64,000 nt of DNA from Peptoniphilus lacrimalis DSM 7455 (GTDB lineage Bacteria > Bacillota > Clostridia > Tissierellales > Peptoniphilaceae), in the NCBI RefSeq assembly GCF_000378725.1, contig NZ_KB900369.1:124001-188000 (forward strand), read 5' to 3'. The position numbers and the translations under genes were made by a program. This document shows, piece after piece, positions 34,705 through 43,274 of this stretch (position 1 is its first letter; each line of letters starts with the position of its first letter). The notes beneath the pieces are model-generated. The model was not told where the DNA came from and searched no databases. It saw only the letters and a list, made by a program, of their open reading frames with translations.

Positions 34705-36417
34705 TTATTGAAATCCTATAGCCATTGCTATACATATGAACGTGATTCCTATAATCATGAAAAATCCTTGCATCTTAACTTGAAACTTAAACCATTTACC
34801 CCAATCAATGCCAGCAACTCCTAAAACTCCTATTAAACTTGCGCTTACTGGTGTAAATGCATCAACAAATCCTGCTCCCAATTGATAGCATAATACTGCA
34901 ACTTGTCTAGAAATACCGACTATATCAGCTAAAGGTGCCATGATTGGCATTGTCAAAGCTGCTTGTCCTGAATTAGATGTAACAACAAGGTTAAATAGAC
35001 TTTGGAAAATATACATTCCAATAGCTGCTATAGTTTTTGGAACTCCATTTAATAGATTTCCGACATTATATAATATAGTATTCAAAGTTGAAGGAATATT
35101 TGCATCAGAACCACCCAAAATTAATAAGATTCCCTTAGCCATACCTACAACCATAGCAGTTCCTGCTAAATCAGCTACTCCATTTTGAAAAGCCTGAGCC
35201 ATTGAATTTATAGTCATATCATTTAACTTAAAAATAATAGCAATAAATCCAGCTACAAGTCCCATAACAAAAAACTGTGAAGCTATTTCAGGTATATAAT
35301 AGCCTTTTGAAGTAACACCCCAAATTATCCATATAAGCCCTAACAGAAGTTCTAATAATATTAACTTATGTCCTAATTTAAATTCCTTTTCTTCTTCACT
35401 CAAATTTTCATTGGAAATTCTAAAATGTGCATCTTTTTCATGCATAGGAGAAAGACTAGGATTTTTTCTAATCTTCTCTGCATATCTCATTGTATAAGCA
35501 GCCGCTAATATTGTTGTTACAAACCACATAACCAAACGAAATCTCGCCCCAGATAATACAGGAACTCCAGCTATACCTTGGGCTATGGCAACAGAAAAGG
35601 GACTCATCCATGAAACAGCATTACCTACTTGACTAGCTACATAAGTAACAGTTACAGCAACTATTGAGTCATAACCTAAAGCTATAACGAAAGGAACCAT
35701 AATCATAGAAAATGGTATAACTTCTTCTGCCATACCAAAAGTTGCTCCACCTAATGAAAAAAGTATAAAAAACATTGGTATAGCCATTCTTTCAAAGCCT
35801 TTAGCCTTAGATATAAAAGCATAGATTCCCGCATCTACTGCACCAGTTTTCATTATAATACCGAATGCTCCACCCACAACAAGTATAAGTGCAGCAACAC
35901 CAACTGCGGTACCATATTTATCTCCTGAAACTAAACCTTCAAACACATAATTTAAAACACCAAAACCGCCAAAATCTTCAGTTCCCCATAATTTTGCAGT
36001 TTTATGAAGCTTAGAACTTGTATCGTATATTTTATCTCCATAAATAGAATATAAAACATCATCAGTTATACCTGCTTCAGAAAGTGCATCAATATCAATT
36101 TCATCTTTGCCAATAAGTTCGCCAGCTTTTTGGGAATCAATTCCCAACTCTTGTACTTTTACATTATCATTTAAAAGTTCTGGCAATTTACTCTTTATAA
36201 ATTCATCATTTAAGGGATATGAATATCTAAAAGTACCTTCAATTAATACAGTTTTGGTTTTTGTATCACCATTTGCATCTGTGTACTCAATATCGTGAGT
36301 AGAAAACTTTCCTGCTGGAACTAAAAAAGTCAGAATCCATGAAAAAATAACTACACAAAAGATAATTGCATATGTATGCGGAGTTCTAAACTTTGTCAAA
36401 TCTCTATTCTTTTTCAT
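34705..36417 (-). CDS. YfcC family membrane transporter
   Basis: A 570-residue membrane protein of the YfcC/DcuC-related family (formerly C4-dicarboxylate or basic-amino-acid antiporter-like). After the first helix (TYAIIFCVVIFSWILTFLVPAG) there is an extracytoplasmic insertion of about 110 hydrophilic residues (about 38-140), then 10-12 helices including GGATFGMAEEVIPFSMIM and TSNSGQAALTMPIMAPLAD. The signature matches the family; the substrate is unknown, and a dipeptide or amino acid is suggested by the isoaspartyl dipeptidase in the same operon. Confidence 0.83.
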   Translation of the reverse strand: MKKNRDLTKFRTPHTYAIIFCVVIFSWILTFLVPAGKFSTHDIEYTDANGDTKTKTVLIEGTFRYSYPLNDEFIKSKLPELLNDNVKVQELGIDSQKAGELIGKDEIDIDALSEAGITDDVLYSIYGDKIYDTSSKLHKTAKLWGTEDFGGFGVLNYVFEGLVSGDKYGTAVGVAALILVVGGAFGIIMKTGAVDAGIYAFISKAKGFERMAIPMFFILFSLGGATFGMAEEVIPFSMIMVPFVIALGYDSIVAVTVTYVASQVGNAVSWMSPFSVAIAQGIAGVPVLSGARFRLVMWFVTTILAAAYTMRYAEKIRKNPSLSPMHEKDAHFRISNENLSEEEKEFKLGHKLILLELLLGLIWIIWGVTSKGYYIPEIASQFFVMGLVAGFIAIIFKLNDMTINSMAQAFQNGVADLAGTAMVVGMAKGILLILGGSDANIPSTLNTILYNVGNLLNGVPKTIAAIGMYIFQSLFNLVVTSNSGQAALTMPIMAPLADIVGISRQVAVLCYQLGAGFVDAFTPVSASLIGVLGVAGIDWGKWFKFQVKMQGFFMIIGITFICIAMAIGFQ

Positions 36418-36464
36418 TAAATCACTCCTTTACAATAAAACGAATAGGATAACATTTTTATTAA

Positions 36465-36470
36465 ATTATA
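36465..36470 (-). promoter_or_regulatory. extended -10 promoter for the YfcC/iadA operon
   Basis: Minus-strand TGCTATAAT (hexamer 36470-36465), about 48 bases before the start; -35 region TAGTAA is weak. Confidence 0.5.
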
Positions 36471-36705
36471 GCAAATTTTTCCTAAAATTACTAAATATAT
36501 ATTTAATTGAATAATTCTTTATAATCATCATTTCTAGTAAATAAAAAAATTAAGATGTAAATTTAAAAGATAAATACTTATTTAAAGAAATTAACATTAT
36601 AAAATATGTTTAAATAGAATTTTAAAAGATTATCTATAAATAGGTACTATTTAAAGCTTTAAAATTACTTTGATAATATCATAATTTCAAAAAAATAATA
36701 TTATC

Positions 36706-36734
36706 TTGAGAAAAAATTCAATTATAGATATAAT
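36706..36734 (+). promoter_or_regulatory. promoter for the oadB-like operon
   Basis: TTGAGA (36706-36711), exactly 17 bases, TATAAT (36729-36734), 18 bases before the ATG. Confidence 0.75.
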
Positions 36735-36752
36735 TAATCGTTAGGAGGTATT

Positions 36753-37868
36753 ATGGAAATATTATTACAAGGTATAATTAATTTACAAGTAAATCAGATA
36801 ATTATGTTTATTATTGGAGGGTTATTAATTTATTTAGCTATAGGTAAAGAATATGAGCCTTCCTTATTATTACCCATCGGTTTTGGTGCAATAATTTGCA
36901 ATATACCCTTTTCATCAGCAATTGGTGATGAAGGTTTTTTGACAATATTATATAATATGGGAATTGCAACTGAACTTTTTCCTGTCTTAATTTTTATCGC
37001 CGTTGGAGCTATGATAGATTTTAAACCTTTAATCTCAAGTCCATTTATGTTATTTTTTGGAGCTGCCGCTCAATTTGGTATTTTTGCAACTATGCTTTTT
37101 GCCTTATCTACAGGTAGATTCACTTTACCAGAAGCAGCATCAATTGGTATTATTGGAGCCGCAGATGGACCTACTTCAATTTATGTAGCAAAAACTTTTG
37201 CTCAAAATTATTTAGCTCCCATTTCTGTTGCTGCATATTCTTATATGTCTTTGGTACCAATTATTCAACCACCTGTTATCAAACTATTGACTACAAAAAA
37301 TGAAAGAAAAATTAGAATGAAGTACACAAGTGTTGAAGTTCCAAAAATTGTAGAAATTTTATTTCCAATTTTTATAACGATAATTGCAGGAGTTTTAGCT
37401 CCAATGTCTGTAGCTTTGATAGGTGCTTTAATGTTTGGTAATTTAATTAGAGTCTGTGGTGTTTTAGAAAGACTTTCACTTTTTGCCCAAGATGGACTAG
37501 CAAATTTAGTAACTATTTTATTAGGCATAACTATTGGTGGAACTATGAAAGCTGAAGCCTTTTTAAATATAAACACTTTAATGATAATGGCAATGGGTCT
37601 TGTTGCATTTATATTCGATACTGCAGGAGGAGTTATTTTTGCAAAAATTCTTAATTTATTTTTAAAACATAAGATTAATCCTATGATAGGTGCAGCTGGT
37701 ATTTCTGCTTTTCCAATGTCTGGTAGAGTTGTTCAACAACTCGCTACAAAAGAAGATCCCACAAACTTTATTCTTATGCAAGCAATGAGTGCAAATGTTG
37801 CTGGTCAATTAGGATCTGTCGTTGCTGGTTCCATGATTTTAGCACTTGTTCCAATGATAATGAGGTGA
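36753..37868 (+). CDS. Na+-translocating decarboxylase beta subunit (OadB/GcdB/MmdB family)
   Basis: The 371-residue integral membrane subunit that couples decarboxylation of a biotin-bound carboxyl group to Na+ export. The conserved ion-site block GIIGAADGPTSIYVA contains D138. The C-terminal ISAFPMSGRVVQ and GQLGSVVAGSMIL segments are typical. About nine membrane helices. Strong TTAGGAGG and promoter. No alpha (carboxyltransferase) or biotin-carrier gene is in the window, so the substrate (oxaloacetate, glutaconyl-CoA or methylmalonyl-CoA) is undecided. Glutaconyl-CoA would fit glutamate fermentation. Confidence 0.9.
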   Translation: MEILLQGIINLQVNQIIMFIIGGLLIYLAIGKEYEPSLLLPIGFGAIICNIPFSSAIGDEGFLTILYNMGIATELFPVLIFIAVGAMIDFKPLISSPFMLFFGAAAQFGIFATMLFALSTGRFTLPEAASIGIIGAADGPTSIYVAKTFAQNYLAPISVAAYSYMSLVPIIQPPVIKLLTTKNERKIRMKYTSVEVPKIVEILFPIFITIIAGVLAPMSVALIGALMFGNLIRVCGVLERLSLFAQDGLANLVTILLGITIGGTMKAEAFLNINTLMIMAMGLVAFIFDTAGGVIFAKILNLFLKHKINPMIGAAGISAFPMSGRVVQQLATKEDPTNFILMQAMSANVAGQLGSVVAGSMILALVPMIMR

Positions 37869-37872
37869 TTAA

Positions 37873-38004
37873 ATGTATATGGATTTAATGAAACAAGGTT
37901 TCGAAGTTGCCTTTCTGGGTTTAGGTGGAGTTTTTCTTGTATTAATATTATTTTATCTTTGCACAAAGCTCATGCTTAAAATTTTCACAAAAAAGGATAG
38001 TTAA
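37873..38004 (+). CDS. small OadG-like membrane subunit
   Basis: A 43-residue protein with one strong membrane helix (about residues 13-36, VAFLGLGGVFLVLILFYLCTKLM) and a short basic tail. Size, topology (N-terminal FEVAFLGLGGVF followed by a cytoplasmic Lys-rich end) and position right after the beta subunit match the gamma/delta subunits of Na+-pumping decarboxylases. GAGGTGAT overlapping the oadB stop is its Shine-Dalgarno. The stop abuts the next ATG. It is short enough to be missed by length filters. Confidence 0.72.
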   Translation: MYMDLMKQGFEVAFLGLGGVFLVLILFYLCTKLMLKIFTKKDS

Positions 38005-38526
38005 ATGAAAATAGGAGTTTTATCAGACACACACGGATCCTTGGTACAAACTAAAAAAGCTTTGGATGCTTTAGGAAAATGTGATTTGTATATTCATTTA
38101 GGTGATGTACTTTATCATGGTCCAAGAAATCCTTTGTTTAAATCATACAATCCACAAGAATTAGGAATTTTTTTAAGGGATAAAGAAATTACTTATATTA
38201 AGGGTAACTGTGATAGCGATGTTGATTGCATGTATACTGGTAAAGATATAAGCAAAAAAGAAAGATTTTTTAATTTGGGAAAATTAAAAATTTATGCCGT
38301 TCACGGCTATGAAGAATCTTTAGAAGAAAGAATAGAAAGAGCAAGAAAATTAGGGGCGAATGTGCTTTTATTCGGTCATAGTCATATTAAAATGCTAAAA
38401 GAGGATAAGGGACTAGTAATAGTAAATCCTGGTTCAACTTCTTTACCGAAAGATGGAAGTCCGTCCTGTGCTTTATATGAAAATGGAAAATGGAAATTAA
38501 TACAATTAACTGAAGATTATAAATAG
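38005..38526 (+). CDS. YfcE/MJ0936 family phosphodiesterase
   Basis: A 173-residue calcineurin-like phosphoesterase with all metal motifs: SDTHG (D8, H10), HLGDVLYHG, KGNCDSD, and GHSHIKM. It ends with NPGSTSLPKDG as in YfcE, which hydrolyses artificial phosphodiesters; the physiological substrate is unknown. Translationally coupled to the OadG-like gene but probably not functionally linked. Confidence 0.85.
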   Translation: MKIGVLSDTHGSLVQTKKALDALGKCDLYIHLGDVLYHGPRNPLFKSYNPQELGIFLRDKEITYIKGNCDSDVDCMYTGKDISKKERFFNLGKLKIYAVHGYEESLEERIERARKLGANVLLFGHSHIKMLKEDKGLVIVNPGSTSLPKDGSPSCALYENGKWKLIQLTEDYK

Positions 38527-38550
38527 TAATAAAGCTTTTAATTAAAAGTT

Positions 38551-38586
38551 AAGGTCTTAATATGTTGAAACATTAAGACCTTTTTA
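38551..38586. terminator. terminator between the yfcE-like and rluD-like genes
   Basis: Eleven-base-pair stem AAGGTCTTAAT (38551-38561) / ATTAAGACCTT (38572-38582), ten-base loop, T run to 38585. Best on the plus strand, weaker on the minus strand. Confidence 0.85.
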
Positions 38587-38677
38587 TTATTAAATAAAAC
38601 TTATTAAGCCATGGTATCTTTATTATAAAATGAAATTTTTTCTTAACCAAAGAGCTTAAATATATAAAATAAATAGT

Positions 38678-39565
38678 TTATTTGATTTTATCAATAAATT
38701 TTTTAAATCTGATAGGAAATTCGTCTGTAAATTCCATTTTTTGATTTGTAATAGGATGATTAAAAATTAGCTTATATGAATGTAACATCTGTTTATCAAT
38801 CTTAAAGCTATTTTTTCTCCCATAAATAATATCACCAAGAACAGGATAACCAATATATGCCATATGAACTCTTATTTGATGGGTTCTTCCTGTTAAAAGA
38901 TTTATATTTAAAAGGGAATACTCTTGAAATTCCTTAAGTTTTTTATATTTGGTTATGGCTTGTTTTGAATTTTTATAAACTACTGCCATCTTCTTTCTAT
39001 CATTTGGGTTTCTACCTATCGGCTCTGCTATAATTCCACTTTCTGGGGTTTTACCATGAACAATAGCTAAATAATATTTTTTAATTTGTGAATTTTTAAA
39101 TTGGTCTACTAAATTTATATGAGCCTGATTGTTTTTTGCTATTATCATTAACCCTGAGGTGTTTTTATCAAGTCTGTGTACAATTCCAGGCCTTAAAGGG
39201 TCCAAATTTGAAAGTTGGTTTTTAAATTTATATAAAAGCCCATTAACAAGCGTGCCACTACTATTTCCTGCCCCTATATGAACTACTAAATCCTGAGGCT
39301 TAGAAATTACAGCAATATCCTCATCTTCATAAATAACATTAAAATCAATTTTTTCGGCAAAAGGTTTACTATCTTTTGGATACTCAAGGCTTATTACATC
39401 ATCCTCAGAAAGTTTATAACCCGCCTTAACATTTTTATTATTTACAAGGACTTTTTCATTATCAATCAAATTTTTAATTTGTGAACGTGAAAGGTCAACA
39501 AGTTTTGCTAAATATACGTCAAGTCTTTGCCCAAAATTTTCCTTGTCAACTTTAAACGTGTCCAT
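38678..39565 (-). CDS. RluD family pseudouridine synthase
   Basis: A 295-residue RluA/RluD-type enzyme making pseudouridine in rRNA. An N-terminal S4 domain (about 1-70, QRLDVYLAKLVDLSRSQIKNLI) precedes the catalytic block HRLDKNTSGLMIIAK (about 131-145, with the catalytic Asp) and RTHQIRVHMAYIGYPVLGD. Located after lspA with a one-base overlap (TAATG), the usual order in Firmicutes. Exact rRNA target not assigned. Confidence 0.92.
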   Translation of the reverse strand: MDTFKVDKENFGQRLDVYLAKLVDLSRSQIKNLIDNEKVLVNNKNVKAGYKLSEDDVISLEYPKDSKPFAEKIDFNVIYEDEDIAVISKPQDLVVHIGAGNSSGTLVNGLLYKFKNQLSNLDPLRPGIVHRLDKNTSGLMIIAKNNQAHINLVDQFKNSQIKKYYLAIVHGKTPESGIIAEPIGRNPNDRKKMAVVYKNSKQAITKYKKLKEFQEYSLLNINLLTGRTHQIRVHMAYIGYPVLGDIIYGRKNSFKIDKQMLHSYKLIFNHPITNQKMEFTDEFPIRFKKFIDKIK

Positions 39566-40023
39566 TAATTACCCTTTCTTTCGTAATAAATACTATATAG
39601 AAAAGCCAAAATACATCCACAAACAATAAAAGCATCAGCAAAATTGAAAACTGCAAAGGAATATCCAAAAATATTAGTGCTTATAAAATCAACTACATAC
39701 CCTAATCTGATTCTATCAATAAAGTTTCCGATAATTCCACCTATTACCAAAGCACTAGCTAACTTAGCAAGTGTTGACATTATATCGTAGTATTTTATTA
39801 AAAAAATAAAAATTAAAAGTAAACTTACTATAGTAATTATTGTGAAAAAAACTCTGGCATCTTTTAATATGCCAAAGGCAGCCCCAGTATTTTCTGTATA
39901 AATAAACCACATAAAATTATCTATAACAGTTAAATTCAAACCATCATATAGATATTTAACTACTAAAAATTTTGAAAATTGGTCAATCATTATAAAAATA
40001 ATTGATAGTAACGCTACAAACAT
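39565..40023 (-). CDS. lspA: lipoprotein signal peptidase (signal peptidase II)
   Basis: Membrane aspartic protease that cleaves lipoprotein signal peptides. The 152-residue protein has four helices. Conserved segments are NTGAAFGIL, the first catalytic-Asp region IDRIRLGYVVDFI, and the second FNFADAFIVCG. Adjacent to the S4 and pseudouridine-synthase genes of the division cluster. Confidence 0.95.
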   Translation of the reverse strand: MFVALLSIIFIMIDQFSKFLVVKYLYDGLNLTVIDNFMWFIYTENTGAAFGILKDARVFFTIITIVSLLLIFIFLIKYYDIMSTLAKLASALVIGGIIGNFIDRIRLGYVVDFISTNIFGYSFAVFNFADAFIVCGCILAFLYSIYYERKGN

Positions 40024-40033
40024 CCTTCCCCCG

Positions 40034-40810
40034 CTATTTTGGTATTTTTATCTGACAAAGATACTTATCTTTTTTTGTTGTTTTAAGAATTTTATGAAAA
40101 ATAATTCTACCATATTTTTTAACTGATATTACATCTGATTCTTTTAATTTGTATGATACTTTATTTTCAGGTGTAAAATTTACTTTCACTAAGTCTTTAG
40201 AAATAATATCATAAATTTTTGATCTAGAAAGATTTAGTGCTTGTGATAAAAATGTATCAAGCCTCAAAGACGATGTAACAATATCCTTATAAAAATATTC
40301 TATTATTGGTAAAACATCTGTTGATTCTTTCAAACATACCTTAACATTATAATTAGAAATTTTTTCCAAATTATAAAGAATAAAATCCTTAATTTCAATT
40401 TTAACAAAAAAATAAGTGAATTCTTTCCCAATTAAAATATCACCTATTTTTCTTCTATCTATTCCCAAACCTATGAGTGAACCTAAAACATCTTTGTGCT
40501 TGATTCCAATAATAGTGGGAAACTTCATCGCACAAATAGATTCACTTTTTGGTCCATGCAAAAATGAGGGATACATATTAACTACTCCATATTCATAATC
40601 ATCATATCCCCCATCAAAAGAATAACCTATATCAAGTGAGTTTAAAATACTTTTTACTAAACCCAATTCATGTGGATTTAAAAAATCGCTTGAGTTATCA
40701 ACATACGATTTAAGTACAACAAAAGCTTTATCTAAAACTTTTTTCAATTGATATAAATCATCTGAATTATTAATGTTATTTAAAAGATTTTCCTTATTTA
40801 ATTTTACCAA
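40034..40810 (-). CDS. ylmH: YlmH-type RNA-binding S4 protein
   Basis: A 258-residue protein with the YlmH architecture: an N-terminal region with YDDYEYGVVNMYP, a central DVLGSLIGLGIDRRKIGDIL motif, and a C-terminal S4 domain (about 180-245). The Bacillus/Streptococcus homologue lies in the same cluster with sepF; recent work links it to rescue of stalled 50S subunits, a theme shared with RqcH in this window. The start is TTG, seven bases inside the sepF end, with no obvious Shine-Dalgarno, so coupling to sepF is likely. Confidence 0.88.
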   Translation of the reverse strand: MVKLNKENLLNNINNSDDLYQLKKVLDKAFVVLKSYVDNSSDFLNPHELGLVKSILNSLDIGYSFDGGYDDYEYGVVNMYPSFLHGPKSESICAMKFPTIIGIKHKDVLGSLIGLGIDRRKIGDILIGKEFTYFFVKIEIKDFILYNLEKISNYNVKVCLKESTDVLPIIEYFYKDIVTSSLRLDTFLSQALNLSRSKIYDIISKDLVKVNFTPENKVSYKLKESDVISVKKYGRIIFHKILKTTKKDKYLCQIKIPK

Positions 40811-41253
40811 GGAAACATACCATTGTTTTTTAAAGTTTCCTTTAACCCATCAATTTCAACATTACTTGGTGCTAAAATAAAGATGTCTTTATTTACTTTT
40901 TGAATACTTCCATCTAAAGCATAGATAGCTCCATTAACAAAGTCAAATATTTGTCTTTTTACATCGGTATCTAATTGTTCAAAATTTAAAACAATAGCTT
41001 TTCTTTGTCTTAAATCATCAACAATTAAAGGAGATTCATCATAAGATAAAGGTTCTTGAACTGTAATTACAAGCCCTAGTGTAGAAGATGTCTTTGTTTT
41101 AGTAGAGCGTTTATAATTTGTACTTTCAATAGGTGCTCTATCTTCATGTGTTTCTGGTTCTTCTTGATAATCATCTTGATAATCATCATAATAAGCTTCG
41201 TCATCTGCGAACCCAAATATTCTCTTTAGCTTATCAACTGTTTTTTCTGCCAT
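40804..41253 (-). CDS. sepF: cell division protein SepF
   Basis: Forms rings that bundle FtsZ and tie it to the membrane. The 149-residue protein has an amphipathic N-terminus (VDKLKRIFGFADDE), an acidic Tyr/Asp-rich linker (about 17-40), and the C-terminal SepF domain (about 65-149) with RQRKAIVLNFEQLD and FDFVNGAIYALDGSIQKV. The order sepF-ylmH-lspA-rluD is the normal Firmicute division-cluster arrangement. Confidence 0.95.
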   Translation of the reverse strand: MAEKTVDKLKRIFGFADDEAYYDDYQDDYQEEPETHEDRAPIESTNYKRSTKTKTSSTLGLVITVQEPLSYDESPLIVDDLRQRKAIVLNFEQLDTDVKRQIFDFVNGAIYALDGSIQKVNKDIFILAPSNVEIDGLKETLKNNGMFPW

Positions 41254-41267
41254 AAATATCCTCCTAA

Positions 41268-41954
41268 TTAATAGATTCTTTTCCCAAAGATTTTTGTGCC
41301 AATTCTTACCATATTTGAGCCCTCTTCTATGGCTATTTGATAATCTGAACTCATACCCATTGATAAGTAATCCATTCTGACACTAGATATATTTTCTTTA
41401 ATGATTTTTTCTTTCATTTCAAACATTTTTCTGAAGAGTCTTCTCAAATATTGTTTATCATCAGTATTTGGAGCTATTGCCATAAGTCCTCTTATGGATA
41501 TATGCTTGAAATCCATTAAATTATAAATAAATTTAAGAGTATCTTCATATGCTATTCCGCTTTTTTGTTCCTCATTGCCTATATTAATCTGTATAAGGCA
41601 ATTAACTTCAATACCATCTGAGCCTGCTCTTTTATCAATTTCCTTAGCCAACTTCAATGTATCTAAGGATTGAATCATATTTACTCTATTATATATATAT
41701 TTTACTTTATTTGTTTGTAAATTGCCAATCATATGATAATTTACAATTGGACCGAGTTCATCAATCTTTGATTTTAATTCTTGTACTCTATTTTCACCAA
41801 TATCTGTTATCCCCAAATCAATGGCTTCTTTTATAACATCAGTTTCATGATTTTTAGTTACAGCTATTAAATTCACATCTTCATTTGTCAAAGAATGTCG
41901 TTTGGCCTTCTCTATTTCTTCCATAACAAATTTCAGATTATCTTTAACTGACAT
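41268..41954 (-). CDS. YggS family PLP homeostasis protein
   Basis: A 228-residue PLP-binding TIM-barrel protein with the PLP lysine K34 in LIAVTKN and the ENRVQEL, MIGNLQTNKVKY and MGMSSDYQIAIEEGSNMVRIG blocks. It buffers free PLP and lacks known enzyme activity. Located directly upstream of sepF, where yggS/ylmE is usually found. Confidence 0.94.
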   Translation of the reverse strand: MSVKDNLKFVMEEIEKAKRHSLTNEDVNLIAVTKNHETDVIKEAIDLGITDIGENRVQELKSKIDELGPIVNYHMIGNLQTNKVKYIYNRVNMIQSLDTLKLAKEIDKRAGSDGIEVNCLIQINIGNEEQKSGIAYEDTLKFIYNLMDFKHISIRGLMAIAPNTDDKQYLRRLFRKMFEMKEKIIKENISSVRMDYLSMGMSSDYQIAIEEGSNMVRIGTKIFGKRIY

Positions 41955-41967
41955 AAGCCCTCCTGAC

Positions 41968-43212
41968 TCAATTTAAAATACGAGATTCATCAACTGTTCT
42001 TGGACTTAAAACAACAGCATCATTAATAGTCAATGTTTTATAAGTCTTATCTGCGACTTCTATTAATGATTGCTTGTTTCCTCTGTTAATAAAAACTTTA
42101 TCAGCCTCTTCTCTTATTATATCAACTGGAACAAATTTAACAAGTCCCTTTATTTCTTGTACATATATACCCATTAAATTATTTCTCTGTATAAGACAAG
42201 ACTTTGGTATAATATAGCCCCTTGTTTTATCAACAATGATTTTACCTTCATGAATTCTCTTATTATAAATATTATCTATGGAGTCATCTAATGATATTAA
42301 GATTGTTGCATTCTTTTGACTTCTGATAATATTTAATACCTTCCCATTAAGTATATCTAAATTATTAATTTTTATCTTAATATTATCTCCTTTTTTATAA
42401 TTATTTATAAGAGATGCCTTTTGAATTTTAGCTACCACTTCATAAGTAAAATTATCTATTAGTTTAAACATAGGATAGTCTTTTTTTACTTTCAATTTTA
42501 AATTATTTTTCTCTACTTTAAAATTTTTATCCAAGTAATCATATGTGAATTTTGAAAACTTATCTGGAGAAAAATAATCTTCAAGTCCATCTATTTCATA
42601 AGACACTATCCCAGTAAATTCAGCCCTATAAGAGATATTATATTTTGAAATCTCTTTCTCTAAAGAATCCCTTTTACTTAATAGTTTTTCCTTAGACATA
42701 CCTAAATATTCTTTTAAATCAGAAATACTAAATGTATTAGTAGCATCCATATCTAGGGCATTAATTTTTTCTGTAGCCCCCTGGAAGTTTTTATTTAAAA
42801 TATCTTTTTGTATATCTCTATCAAAATTGACTTTTTCACTAACTTCTTCATTTGAATCTTTATTTTTTAAAGCAGCTTTAACTTTTTGCAACTCATCTCT
42901 TAAATTTGAAACATCCTCCATAAGATTAATGCTTGCTATTTCATAGCCAACAGCTACCTTTTGACCTTCGCTGGCATTAAAAATTGCAATTCCATCTCCG
43001 CCTGCTTTATAAACTTTTTCATTTAAAACATTATAAAAAGTCGTATCTATGTCATTTTCATAAGTGGTTAAAGTTGGAAATACAGTATTGTATGACTTGT
43101 AGGTTTTACCTTTAATAATTTTTATAAAAAAACCAAGTATTAATACAAGTACAATAAAAATTAGTATCCTTTTACCAACCTTTTTTTTATTTTTCACTTT
43201 TTTTTTATTCAA
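41968..43212 (-). CDS. HlyD-like membrane protein
   Basis: A 414-residue protein with a very basic N-terminus, one membrane helix (about residues 16-34), and an extracytoplasmic part. The latter has a short biotinyl-lipoyl-like segment (KAGGDGIAIFNASEGQKV), a helical hairpin (about 90-195) and a beta-barrel region with IIPKSCLI. This resembles periplasmic-adaptor (HlyD) proteins, but no ABC or RND transporter is next to it. The frame opens with a GTG at 43221 that overlaps the AGGTGG Shine-Dalgarno (43218-43223); the TTG at 43212, five bases after it, is the likely start. First gene of the sepF operon. Confidence 0.72.
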   Translation of the reverse strand: MNKKKVKNKKKVGKRILIFIVLVLILGFFIKIIKGKTYKSYNTVFPTLTTYENDIDTTFYNVLNEKVYKAGGDGIAIFNASEGQKVAVGYEIASINLMEDVSNLRDELQKVKAALKNKDSNEEVSEKVNFDRDIQKDILNKNFQGATEKINALDMDATNTFSISDLKEYLGMSKEKLLSKRDSLEKEISKYNISYRAEFTGIVSYEIDGLEDYFSPDKFSKFTYDYLDKNFKVEKNNLKLKVKKDYPMFKLIDNFTYEVVAKIQKASLINNYKKGDNIKIKINNLDILNGKVLNIIRSQKNATILISLDDSIDNIYNKRIHEGKIIVDKTRGYIIPKSCLIQRNNLMGIYVQEIKGLVKFVPVDIIREEADKVFINRGNKQSLIEVADKTYKTLTINDAVVLSPRTVDESRILN

Positions 43213-43245
43213 AACTACCACCTAAAGTATTACTAATAATAGATA

Positions 43246-43251
43246 ATTATA
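43246..43251 (-). promoter_or_regulatory. extended -10 promoter for the HlyD-like/sepF operon
   Basis: Minus-strand TGTTATAAT (hexamer 43251-43246), 34 bases before the TTG start. No convincing -35. Confidence 0.5.
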
Positions 43252-43274
43252 ACATAAATGAGTATTTTTTAACA

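Larger units (their letters stand above)
36418..36752. other. divergent regulatory region between yfcC-like gene and oadB-like gene
   Basis: A 335-base gap without genes, holding promoters on both strands. Between them lies an inverted repeat TAAATAG-GTA-CTATTTA (36637-36653) that could be an operator. The rest is AT-rich with no further structure seen. Confidence 0.55.

Noticed and set aside
36637-36653. Inverted repeat TAAATAG-GTA-CTATTTA as a defined operator
   Set aside because: Only seven AT-rich bases per arm in a very AT-rich gap; chance occurrence is too likely to name it as an operator, so it is mentioned only within the intergenic entry.
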